Below are positions 7,951 to 15,480 of a stretch of DNA of 64,000 nucleotides, piece after piece. The notes under the pieces are model-generated. The model did not search any database, was not told the DNA's origin, and saw only the letters and a list, made by a program, of their open reading frames with translations. The DNA lies in the NCBI GenBank assembly GCA_051881615.1, contig JBJEQF010000011.1, positions 3,913 through 67,912 of the forward strand, given 5' to 3'. This DNA comes from CAMFTQ01 sp051881615 (GTDB taxonomy: Bacteria; Bacillota; Clostridia; Oscillospirales; Acutalibacteraceae). Each line of letters begins with the position of its first letter. Position 1 is the stretch's first letter. Position numbers and translations under genes: made by a program.

Positions 7951-8370
7951 TTATCCCAGCTTTGACAAAATCATAATTGAAATAAGCATACCGTAAAGCG
8001 CACAGCCTTCACCTAAAGCAACAAAGATGATAGATTTACCAAAGTTTTTCGGATCCTCGCTTGTTGCACCGATAGCCGCCGGAGCAGCACCGCCTACGGC
8101 AATTCCGCCGCCTATACAGGAAAGACCGGTTGCAATACCTGCACCGATAAGTCCCATACCCATATCGCCCGAAGCGGCCGTTTCGCCTGCGGCATTGGCA
8201 AGCATAGGTACGGCAAAGCAAATTGCAAAAACAGCGCAGAATGAAGCTATCTGCATCAAAACTGTAGTTTTCGGACTTTTGCCTTTTTCAAATGCCTTGA
8301 CAGCAATAACTACCGAAAGCACAAGGAACACGACAGGGAACGCCAACATAACAAAATCAAGAATACTCAT
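7951..8370 (-). CDS. atpK: V-type ATPase subunit K (membrane rotor, c-type)
   Basis: A 139-residue membrane protein with four predicted helices, thus a duplicated two-helix hairpin. Only the last helix has the ion-carrying carboxylate (FVALGEGCALYG); helix 2 has none, as in other one-carboxylate four-helix K subunits. A glycine-rich third helix (GIATGLSCIGGGIAVGG) follows the family pattern. The residues that bind sodium in Enterococcus NtpK (paired T-Q in helix 2 and a Q in helix 3) are not apparent, so the coupling ion is open. Start ATG 8370 has GGAGGT upstream. Confidence 0.95.
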   Translation of the reverse strand: MSILDFVMLAFPVVFLVLSVVIAVKAFEKGKSPKTTVLMQIASFCAVFAICFAVPMLANAAGETAASGDMGMGLIGAGIATGLSCIGGGIAVGGAAPAAIGATSEDPKNFGKSIIFVALGEGCALYGMLISIMILSKLG

Positions 8371-8388
8371 AAAAAAGACCTCCAAAAT

Positions 8389-10326
8389 TTATTCTTCTAT
8401 ATTTACCTTAACAGGAGTAAAGGCTTTGCCGTCGCCCACATAGAAGCGGCTGAACATCTCGTAATACTCAAGTCTTAATACCTGAATACCTACAAGTAAC
8501 GCTTCAAGTGCCATAACGATTATGTTGCCGATTACTACTGTTATAATATATCCTGTGCCGCCAATCATCTGCGCCAGAACAAATACAACCTCCATCATAC
8601 CTGCGTGAACAAGCACAAATGCGCCTACTCGCAAAAAGCTCATTGTATTTGTAACGTAGCTTAAAACAATCTCAAAGCACTCAAAAAAGTTTTCGACTAT
8701 AAATCCGCCCCAGCTTTTCGGCTGCCAGTTTTTATCGCCTGAAACAAGCTTTGACAGCGGTTCATTGAGGAAAACAAAGATAAACGGTATAACAATCAGT
8801 CCGATTATATAAGCCGGTGAGAATACAGCTATCCCGAGCATCAGCTGACAAACAAGACCGACCGCCAGCGAGCCGTAGAAAATAAAGCCTGCAATTCCGT
8901 TTACGCCGAACAGCGCCTGACCGATTTGCCCTCGCTTAAAGCAGGAATAGATATTAAGACACATCGCAACAAGCACAAGCGCCATACCCAAGCCGACAGC
9001 GGAGTATATAATCGTGTTTGTATCCTGCGCCCGCATTACGTGAATAGGCTTTTCGTCCCAGCCGAAAATTGCTTTGTAAACAGGGTTTAAAACGTCCTCA
9101 TAGCCGAACACACTGCCGAACACAAAGCCCATAACGGTTGAGCATATCGAACAGGGGATAAGGATTTTGCCTATTGGCATTTTTCTTACCTTCCACATAA
9201 TGAGTGCGGCTATAAGAAGAAGTATTCCGTGTCCCACGTCACCGAACATCACGCCGAAAAGTATTGAATACGTCAGCGCAATAAACTTAGTCGGGTCAAG
9301 CTCGTTGTATCTCGGCAAGCCGTACATCTGCGTGTAAAACTCAAACGGACGTGCTAAAAATGCGTTTTTAAGCTTAACAGGCGGCATATGGTTTTTGTCA
9401 TTACTGCCGTTTGTTATCTCAAATTCTACGCTTTCGATTTTTGAAAGGGAAGAGGAAAGCTCTTTTTCAAGCTCCTTGGGAATCCAGCCTACAAGAATAA
9501 AGCTGTTGTTGTACCTGCAGGCTCTTGAAGCTATAACGCTGTATGCGTTTAACTGCTCAAGCCTTGAATAGTACCTTAGAATTTCGGAGTAGTTTTCATC
9601 GATAAACCTGTCAAGCTCGTCCTGTGCAGTATATAGCTTTCGCTCTAAGTCAGGCAAAAGCTCCCTTTGCTGAGCGTTGTAATCATCGGGAGTGCCGTGC
9701 ATACCCTCAATTTCATAATGCTCAAAGTAAAGTCCCGAGAAAATTCTGTCAATGTTACTGCTTTCTTCTATAGGAGAAATATAAACACCCCAATAATGCG
9801 TATCGTCAACAGTACAGGGGAAGAACGTCACAAAGGGATTGTCCTCATAGGACTGTAGCTTTTCAAAGCTTTCCTTCGGAAGTCTGCCGAAGTTTGCCTT
9901 GATATATTCACAGGCAAAAACCTTGTCAAGCTCAACGTTAAGACCGCAGAAATGTCTTGTTTCTTCAATTAAACGTCTGCATTTTTCAACGTCCTTTTCA
10001 GCCATCAGCTTTTGAGTGATCAGCTCTTCAATTTTATCGCCTGTCTTACCGCAATACTCCTTTAATTCCTCCAAGCTTGGTTCAAAGCCGTCTGTGCTTA
10101 CTATTTTTCTTTTTATATTTGCAATATCAAGTGAGCCTTTGAACGCTTCCAAAATTTGAGTGTATTCGTTTTTGGCAGAAATCGGAAAGAAATTTCTTGT
10201 GTCTGAATAAAAGCTGTTCACATCATCAGGCTGAAAGCTCTCTGTTTTTCCGCAAAGCTCTGCTACCTGCCACAGTTTGTCAAGCATACCGATAATGCTT
10301 ATGAATTTCATTTTTGCAACTGCCGT
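8389..10326 (-). CDS. atpI: V-type ATPase subunit I (membrane stator), possible ACG start
   Basis: Subunit I holds the ion half-channels next to the K ring. The N-terminal ~330 residues are soluble and helical; the C-terminal half has about seven membrane helices with GVMFGDVGHG and FLRVGAFVLVHAGM, conserved in this family. The start is odd: the strong GGAGGT at 10334-10339 is spaced 7 nt from an ACG codon (10324-10326) that falls where relatives have their first Met before AVAKMK. GTG 10335 overlaps the ribosome-binding site and ATG 10311 is 22 nt away. I give the ACG position; ATG 10311 is the conservative alternative. Confidence 0.93.
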   Translation of the reverse strand, partial: TAVAKMKFISIIGMLDKLWQVAELCGKTESFQPDDVNSFYSDTRNFFPISAKNEYTQILEAFKGSLDIANIKRKIVSTDGFEPSLEELKEYCGKTGDKIEELITQKLMAEKDVEKCRRLIEETRHFCGLNVELDKVFACEYIKANFGRLPKESFEKLQSYEDNPFVTFFPCTVDDTHYWGVYISPIEESSNIDRIFSGLYFEHYEIEGMHGTPDDYNAQQRELLPDLERKLYTAQDELDRFIDENYSEILRYYSRLEQLNAYSVIASRACRYNNSFILVGWIPKELEKELSSSLSKIESVEFEITNGSNDKNHMPPVKLKNAFLARPFEFYTQMYGLPRYNELDPTKFIALTYSILFGVMFGDVGHGILLLIAALIMWKVRKMPIGKILIPCSICSTVMGFVFGSVFGYEDVLNPVYKAIFGWDEKPIHVMRAQDTNTIIYSAVGLGMALVLVAMCLNIYSCFKRGQIGQALFGVNGIAGFIFYGSLAVGLVCQLMLGIAVFSPAYIIGLIVIPFIFVFLNEPLSKLVSGDKNWQPKSWGGFIVENFFECFEIVLSYVTNTMSFLRVGAFVLVHAGMMEVVFVLAQMIGGTGYIITVVIGNIIVMALEALLVGIQVLRLEYYEMFSRFYVGDGKAFTPVKVNIEE

Positions 10327-10355
10327 AAAAATCACCTCCGTAAGGGTAAAATATA

Positions 10356-11393
10356 TTATTTGTAAATTAAAAGCTGTTCTACCTGCGATTTTTCAATGCT
10401 GTATCTTGCGCCCTCAATAATATTTATTATGTTTGCAAGCTCCGTTTGCCTCAGATATACATAAGAAATCAGAACAACCGAGGGACTTGACGAAAAATAC
10501 AGCTTATTTCGGCTGATGTTGAATTTTGCTCGTTTAGAAATTTCGCCGGGGTAGTTGTATCTCATTCTGTCAAGACCCTTGCCCTGAGGAATAGACTGCA
10601 TAATCCCGAAAACCTCGTCTGTGTCCTCTGCACAGCACATAGCCTCAAGATTTTTCTGACTTATACTGCCAAAGGGCAAAAGGTGCTTCAGAATATACTG
10701 CGGATTTTCGTTATAATACTTTTTCATTCGCAGAATTCTGACAAAATTCTGAAAATTAATAATATTGTCAAACATTCTTTTAAGCTCTGTTTTATCGTTT
10801 GACGAGGTGCTGTCAATAGCGTCATAGAGCTGTTTATATACATACGTATAAAGTGCGTCCTCAATTTCGGGGATGTTTATGCTTTTGCCCGATTTCGGTG
10901 TAAATTCTCTTAAAATCTCACCATAAGGCGAGGTGCTGAGAGCGTCAACAAAATCTGCAAAGCTCTGAGCCTTCGCAAGAGCGTCAAAATCAATATCGCA
11001 GTGACTTGTAAAATAAGTCGGAACTGACAAAACAACGCTGTGCTGACGGTTTGCACTTAACATAGTTAAAAAGTGAATTATCTGTTCAACCTCATAGCCC
11101 TCTATTATAAATGCAGAAAAGCGTGAGCCGCCGCTCATATCATAACGGCAAAGAGAATCAATATCGTACAACAGCTTTTGCCTTAGTATCGCTTCAACCT
11201 GACCTCTGTGGACAGAGTTTTCGTTTACCTTAACAAGCACGTCTTTATATGAAGTTTCTGTTTTTAGGTAAGACACAACCTCGGCAACAGTTTTGCAGTC
11301 AAGCAAACGCTTGTAATCGTCATATTTTAGCCGTTTGCCGTATTTAGCCTTAGCCTTTGCAACAATAGCGCCGGAAGAATTAAGTATAGCCAC
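10356..11393 (-). CDS. atpC: V-type ATPase subunit C (stalk adaptor, AC39-type)
   Basis: A 345-residue, mainly helical protein of the C/AC39/d family, which couples the rotor shaft to the K ring. The start region with AILNSSGAIVAKAKAKYGKRLKYDDY and the repeated three-helix layout fit the family. GTG 11393 is the start: GGAGGT precedes it by 7 nt. In most clostridial V-ATPase operons C lies after E; here it precedes I, an altered order. Confidence 0.88.
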   Translation of the reverse strand: MAILNSSGAIVAKAKAKYGKRLKYDDYKRLLDCKTVAEVVSYLKTETSYKDVLVKVNENSVHRGQVEAILRQKLLYDIDSLCRYDMSGGSRFSAFIIEGYEVEQIIHFLTMLSANRQHSVVLSVPTYFTSHCDIDFDALAKAQSFADFVDALSTSPYGEILREFTPKSGKSINIPEIEDALYTYVYKQLYDAIDSTSSNDKTELKRMFDNIINFQNFVRILRMKKYYNENPQYILKHLLPFGSISQKNLEAMCCAEDTDEVFGIMQSIPQGKGLDRMRYNYPGEISKRAKFNISRNKLYFSSSPSVVLISYVYLRQTELANIINIIEGARYSIEKSQVEQLLIYK

Positions 11394-11424
11394 GTGCAGT
11401 ACCTCCGTACTAAAAGTAATTTAA

Positions 11425-11736
11425 TCAATCGCCTATTACGTTCTCAAAAATTTCATTTACCCATCTGTCGCAGTTTTTTGCATATTCCGCTTCAAGTGCT
11501 GATGAAATTTTATCGTACTGCTTTTTTGTTTCTTCCCACTCTCTGTCGGCGTGCTGCTGTTCGGCTTCGGCATTTTTCTTTGCACGTTCTCTTGCTTTTT
11601 CAAGATAACCCTCGTACAGCTCTTTTCTTGCCTTTTCAACCTTTTCAACAGAAGCCGCCTTGTCCTGCTGTGCTTTTATTTTAAGCTCTCTTGCTTTTTC
11701 GTCCATCTCGACAATTTTTTTGAGCATATCCTCCAC
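11425..11736 (-). CDS. V-type ATPase small coiled-coil subunit (G/H type)
   Basis: A 103-residue protein that is almost one continuous charged helix (rich in Lys, Glu, Ala, Gln), as expected for the partner of subunit E in the peripheral stalk. The GTG at 11736 lies 8 nt after GGAGG, whereas the TTG at 11751 precedes that site, so the GTG is chosen. It opens the ATPase block of the operon, 28 nt after the DUF711 stop. Confidence 0.82.
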   Translation of the reverse strand: MEDMLKKIVEMDEKARELKIKAQQDKAASVEKVEKARKELYEGYLEKARERAKKNAEAEQQHADREWEETKKQYDKISSALEAEYAKNCDRWVNEIFENVIGD

Positions 11737-11764
11737 AGCATTCGCCTCCAATTATATATTATCG

Positions 11765-13123
11765 TTAGTTTTTAAGTGACTGAAGCGGTGCAGGAATACG
11801 TCCGCCTCTTGAAATGAATTTTTCGGGTGAGCCCTTTCTAAGCGGCATAACAGGGCCTAATCCGAGCAGACCGCCGAAATTAAGCTCGTCGCCTGCCTTT
11901 TTGCCGATAGCAGGAATTAGTCTTACGGCTGTTGTCTTGCTGTTTACCATACCGATAGCCGCCTCGTCTGCGATAATTGCAGAAATCACGTCAGCCGTTG
12001 TGTCGCCGGGTACTACAATCATATCAAGACCTACAGAGCATACAGCCGTCATAGCCTCAAGCTTTGTAATGTCAAGCGCACCGCTTTTTGCGGCGGCTAT
12101 CATTCCTGCGTCCTCTGTAACGGGGATAAATGCACCGCTGAGTCCTCCGACGTGTGAGGAAGCCATAACACCGCCCTTTTTAACAGCGTCATTAAGAAGT
12201 GCAAGAGCCGCTGTTGTTCCGTGACAGCCGCAGCACTCAAGTCCCATTTCCTCTAAAATATAGGCAACAGAGTCGCCGACAGCAGGAGTAGGTGCAAGCG
12301 AAAGGTCAACAATACCAAACGGAACGCTCAGACGCTTTGAAGCTTCCTGTGCTACAAGCTGACCCATTCTTGTAATTTTGAACGCTGTTTTCTTTACAGT
12401 GTCTGCAATTCCCGTAATGTCGTAGCCGTCACATTTTGTCAGTGCCGCCCTTACTACGCCGGGGCCTGATACGCCTACGTTAATTACGCAGTCAGCCTCG
12501 CCAACGCCGTGAAAAGCACCTGCCATAAACGGATTGTCCTCGGGAGCGTTGCAGAATACAACGAGCTTTGCGGCGCCTATGCAATCTCTGTCGGCTGTGA
12601 GCCTTGCGCTGTCAAGCACAGCCTTGCCCATCATCTTAACAGCGTCCATATTGATGCCTGCCTTAGTTGAGCCTATGTTTACGCTGGAGCATACAAATTC
12701 AGTTTCCGAAAGTGCCTGAGGAATACTCTCAATAAGCGCATAATCGCCTGCTGAAAAGCCCTTCTGAACAAGTGCAGAGTAGCCGCCGATAAAGTTTACG
12801 CCGAGTGTTTTAGCGGCTCTGTCAAGCGTTCTTGCGAATTTCACGATATCGTGACTCTGACAGGGAGCAGCTACCATACCGATAGGCGTAACCGAGATAC
12901 GCTTGTTGATAATCGGAATACCGTACTCGTGGCTTATATCCTCACCTGTTTTCACAAGGTTCTGTGCGTATCTGCAAATCTTGTCATAAACCTTGTCGCA
13001 GGCTCTGTCAATGTTTTCATCAAGACAGTCAAGCAGAGAAATACCCATAGTAATAGTTCTTACGTCAAGGTTCTCGTTGTCTATCATATTTATGGTTTCA
13101 AGTATATCTCTTGTTTCTAACAT
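11765..13123 (-). CDS. DUF711 / UPF0210 family protein
   Basis: The 452-residue product matches the UPF0210 (PFL family, DUF711) pattern: start LETRDILETINMIDNENLDVRTITMGISLLDC, a Gly-rich middle and ending SPEKFISRGGRIPAPLQSLKN. The fold is related to glycyl-radical enzymes, but the function is unknown. It is regularly paired with a small ACT protein, as here. Only 28 nt without a terminator separate it from the V-ATPase genes, so it is probably on the same transcript. No catalytic claim can be made from sequence. Confidence 0.92.
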   Translation of the reverse strand: MLETRDILETINMIDNENLDVRTITMGISLLDCLDENIDRACDKVYDKICRYAQNLVKTGEDISHEYGIPIINKRISVTPIGMVAAPCQSHDIVKFARTLDRAAKTLGVNFIGGYSALVQKGFSAGDYALIESIPQALSETEFVCSSVNIGSTKAGINMDAVKMMGKAVLDSARLTADRDCIGAAKLVVFCNAPEDNPFMAGAFHGVGEADCVINVGVSGPGVVRAALTKCDGYDITGIADTVKKTAFKITRMGQLVAQEASKRLSVPFGIVDLSLAPTPAVGDSVAYILEEMGLECCGCHGTTAALALLNDAVKKGGVMASSHVGGLSGAFIPVTEDAGMIAAAKSGALDITKLEAMTAVCSVGLDMIVVPGDTTADVISAIIADEAAIGMVNSKTTAVRLIPAIGKKAGDELNFGGLLGLGPVMPLRKGSPEKFISRGGRIPAPLQSLKN

Positions 13124-13156
13124 TACTTAATTTCTCCTTAAAAGCGTTGTTTATCC

Positions 13157-13426
13157 TTATATCTTATGCATACTGTTAAAGATGTCCTCGTGCATAACGT
13201 GAATCTTTGTGCTTGAAAGCTCGCCCACCTTATCAAGGTTATCCTTAAGCTGGTCAAAGCTGACAGATGAATTGTCAATTTCTACAAGCATAATCATTGC
13301 AAACATATCCTGCAAAACGCTTTGAGTAACCTCAACGATATTTACGCCTACCTCGGCACAGGCACCCGAAACCTTGCTTAATATTCCCACGCTGTCCTTG
13401 CCGATTACTGTAATTATAGCTCTCAT
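13157..13426 (-). CDS. ACT domain protein, UPF0237 family
   Basis: An 89-residue single ACT domain beginning MRAIITVIGKDSVGILSKVSGACAE..., the signature of UPF0237 proteins. ACT domains usually bind amino acids or other small ligands; this stand-alone type accompanies UPF0210 genes and may sense a ligand for its partner (inference). ATG 13426 follows GGAGG by 6-7 nt; an upstream extension of 24 residues has no ribosome-binding site. It is the first gene after the promoter at 13486-13514. Confidence 0.9.
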   Translation of the reverse strand: MRAIITVIGKDSVGILSKVSGACAEVGVNIVEVTQSVLQDMFAMIMLVEIDNSSVSFDQLKDNLDKVGELSSTKIHVMHEDIFNSMHKI

Positions 13427-13485
13427 AAAAACCTCCGAAATATAAATAATCTCTATATAAGCAATAAATATAGATTGCCTTTTAC

Positions 13486-13514
13486 ATTTTACTACCAACA
13501 GGCTGTAATGTCAA
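13486..13514 (-). promoter_or_regulatory. Promoter of the ACT-DUF711-V-ATPase operon
   Basis: On the minus strand a consensus TTGACA (13509-13514), a 17-nt spacer and TAAAAT (13486-13491) lie about 60 nt upstream of the ACT gene start. It is among the best promoters in the window, and I see no other strong one before 3224. Confidence 0.75.
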
Positions 13515-13566
13515 AGTAAATTTGTTGAATTTACTATTAAATATGCTTTTTTCGTCATATGACAGC

Positions 13567-13595
13567 TTGATAAAAGAAACAGTATGTGGTAAAAT
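13567..13595 (+). promoter_or_regulatory. Promoter of the PHP-family gene
   Basis: TTGATA, a 17-nt spacer and TAAAAT lie 31 nt upstream of ATG 13627, divergent from the ATPase operon promoter. Confidence 0.65.
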
Positions 13596-13626
13596 CACAG
13601 CAGATTTCAAAACGAGGTGATATAAA

Positions 13627-14442
13627 ATGCTCCTTTGCGACAGCCATACACATTCAGATTGTTCCTTTGACGCAGAAAATACCGTAGAGCAGATGTGCAG
13701 TACCGCAATAGAAAAGGGACTTTACAGTCTTGCGATTACCGACCACTGCGAGGTGTGGGCGATTGATGATGTTGACCCCGAATTCGGCGATTTCAAAGAA
13801 AAAATACCAAGCTCCTTTGAGCAGTGTGAAGATTGCAAGGAGAAATATAAAGGCAAAATAAAGCTGTTAAGCGGAATAGAGCTTGGCGAGCCTTTGCACG
13901 ATTTGTCGCTTGCAAAAAAAGCGTTGTCCTTCGGCGAGTTTGATTTTGTGCTTGCGTCTGTTCATAATTTACAGGGCGAGGACGATTTCTTTTTTCTTGA
14001 ATACACACAGCAGAATGTTTATGAAATACTTGAAAAATACTTCAAAGAGGTTTTAGCAACAGCACAGTACCCGAATTTTGACTCGCTTGCGCACATTACT
14101 TATCCGCTGAGGTATATCAGCGAAAGAGCAGACTTTAAGATAGAGCTTTCAAGGTTTTATCCGATAATTGACGAGATTTTCAGAACGCTTATCAAAAACA
14201 ACAAGGCGCTTGAAATAAATTCATCGGGACTTCGTAAAAAAATAGGCTGTACTCTGCCCGACAGGGACTTGATAAAGCGTTACAGGGACTTAGGCGGAAA
14301 ATACATCACAATCGGCAGTGACGCTCACAACACAACAGACTTAGGTGCAAATTTAGAGGACGCCTGCTTGATTGCAAAGGAGTGTGGCTTTACGCATCAG
14401 ACAATTTTTGAAAAAAGAACGCCGTTTTTAATAGAGTTATAA
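13627..14442 (+). CDS. PHP-domain phosphatase, histidinol-phosphatase (HisJ/HisK) type
   Basis: The 271-residue product has the PHP metal motifs: DSHTHS (6-11), ITDHCE, a Glu in SGIELGE, ASVHN and GSDAHN near the C-terminus. The PHP-type histidinol phosphatases of Firmicutes have this length and layout and remove the phosphate of L-histidinol phosphate. The only other his genes seen here are hisHF at 60-61.6 kb, so the pathway is dispersed. The start has GAGGTG upstream. The substrate is inferred from family resemblance; other PHP phosphoesterases are possible. Confidence 0.8.
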   Translation: MLLCDSHTHSDCSFDAENTVEQMCSTAIEKGLYSLAITDHCEVWAIDDVDPEFGDFKEKIPSSFEQCEDCKEKYKGKIKLLSGIELGEPLHDLSLAKKALSFGEFDFVLASVHNLQGEDDFFFLEYTQQNVYEILEKYFKEVLATAQYPNFDSLAHITYPLRYISERADFKIELSRFYPIIDEIFRTLIKNNKALEINSSGLRKKIGCTLPDRDLIKRYRDLGGKYITIGSDAHNTTDLGANLEDACLIAKECGFTHQTIFEKRTPFLIEL

Positions 14443-14492
14443 GTGACTTTATAATAAATGTTGCATACATTTCTATTTTTGAGTGTACTGAA

Positions 14493-14749
14493 AGCCTCCC
14501 CTGTGTAAGGGGAGGTGGCGCGAAGTGCCGGAGGGGTTGTGGGTAATGCACAAAACTCACCGTACAATCAAAGTATTAGTAAAGGCTCAAAGTTTGTGCT
14601 ATTGTGTCGGCTATGCCGACAGCTTTTCTACGAAAAGCACAATCCCTCAGTCGGCAAAGCCGACAGCTTTCTCCGAAAGCGGGAACCCTTTTGTCAGCCT
14701 CGCTGACATTTCCCCTGTCAGGGGAATTTCCCTTTACACAAGGGAGCCT
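14493..14749. mobile_element. MITE-like repeat with terminal inverted repeats
   Basis: The ends GCCTCCCCTGTGTAAGGG and CCCTTTACACAAGGGAGCC are inverted repeats. The inside contains further hairpins such as GTCGGC-TAT-GCCGAC, GTCGGC-AAA-GCCGAC and GTCAGC-CTC-GCTGAC. It has no supported gene and looks like the non-coding repeat dispersed in Ruminococcus-type genomes. It fills most of the 366-nt gap between the PHP gene and trhA. I see no clear target-site duplication. Confidence 0.75.
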
Positions 14750-14762
14750 AAGAATAAAAAAC

Positions 14763-14810
14763 AAATCACCCAAAAGAGTGTTTAAACCCTCCTTTGGGTG
14801 ATTTTATTTT
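14763..14810. terminator. Terminator of the GH31-trhA pair
   Basis: AAATCACCCAAA and TTTGGGTGATTT form a 12-bp stem with an 18-nt loop and T-rich sequence on both sides. It touches the trhA stop codon. Confidence 0.65.
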
Positions 14811-15480
14811 ACTGCTGAATAATAGAAATCAGTATTGCAAAGTAGTGGAATACACTGCCGCCCAACGTGAATATATGCCATATAGAGTGAAAGTACTTTA
14901 CCTTTTTAATAGCGTAAAAAATTACGCCAAGCGTGTAAAGCACACCGCCTATTAGCAAAAATATAAGGCTTATCTGCGGCAGAGCCTGCATAAGCGGTTT
15001 TATAGCGAAAATAATAACCCAACCCATAGCTATGTAGCAGGCTATTGACGGCTTGGAGTACTTTTCAAGGTCAATGGAGTTAAACACAATTCCCAGTATA
15101 GCCGCACCCCACACAATGCCGAACAAAATCCAGCCTAACGTACCCCTTAGCACCGTCAACGTAAGCGGTGTGTATGTGCCGGCTATCAGAAAGAATATGG
15201 TGTTGTGATCCATAATTCTGAAAAACTTTTTAGCCGTATTGTTTGTTATTGCGTGATAAAGCGTACTCATTGTGTAAAGCACAATAAGGCTTGCACCAAA
15301 TATTGCGCTTGACACCACCGCCCACGCATCATTGTAAATGGCGGCAAAAACTATCAGTACAACAGTTCCGCCCACCGACAAAACAGTGCCTATGCCGTGC
15401 GTTACGGAGTTAAAGATTTCTTCGCCTAAGGTGTATTTTCTGCGTATTTTAGTTTTTTTCTTTTTTAAAGTATCAGTCAA
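14809..15480 (-). CDS. trhA: Hemolysin III / PAQR family membrane protein
   Basis: A 223-residue protein with seven membrane helices. It has the PAQR metal-site residues: FNSVTHGIG early, LYHAITN before helix 3, DHNTIFFLIAGTYTP in the middle, and IWHIFTLGGSVFHYFAI at the end. Family members (TrhA, YqfA) act in membrane energetics and fluidity; the hemolysin name is historical. Start TTG 15480 overlaps the end of the GH31 gene by 8 nt and has only a weak ribosome-binding site, so coupled translation is likely. No earlier ATG exists in frame. Confidence 0.9.
   Translation of the reverse strand: MTDTLKKKKTKIRRKYTLGEEIFNSVTHGIGTVLSVGGTVVLIVFAAIYNDAWAVVSSAIFGASLIVLYTMSTLYHAITNNTAKKFFRIMDHNTIFFLIAGTYTPLTLTVLRGTLGWILFGIVWGAAILGIVFNSIDLEKYSKPSIACYIAMGWVIIFAIKPLMQALPQISLIFLLIGGVLYTLGVIFYAIKKVKYFHSIWHIFTLGGSVFHYFAILISIIQQ

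Noticed and set aside
8036..8221. Arg/Cys-rich 61-residue frame antisense-like within atpK
   Set aside because: It is on the same strand but in another frame of the glycine-rich atpK codons, has no ribosome-binding site and has a composition caused by the GC-rich host gene.
8054..8443. Plus-strand Pro/Ala-rich frame opposite atpK
   Set aside because: It mirrors the Gly/Ala-rich K subunit codons; no ribosome-binding site or family pattern.
11394..11775. Plus-strand frames over the coiled-coil ATPase subunit
   Set aside because: They are reverse-complement shadows of Lys/Glu-rich codons, which give Leu/Phe-rich nonsense; no ribosome-binding site.
14515..14801. Several small frames in the MITE
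   Set aside because: They overlap one another in different frames and consist of translated hairpin repeats.
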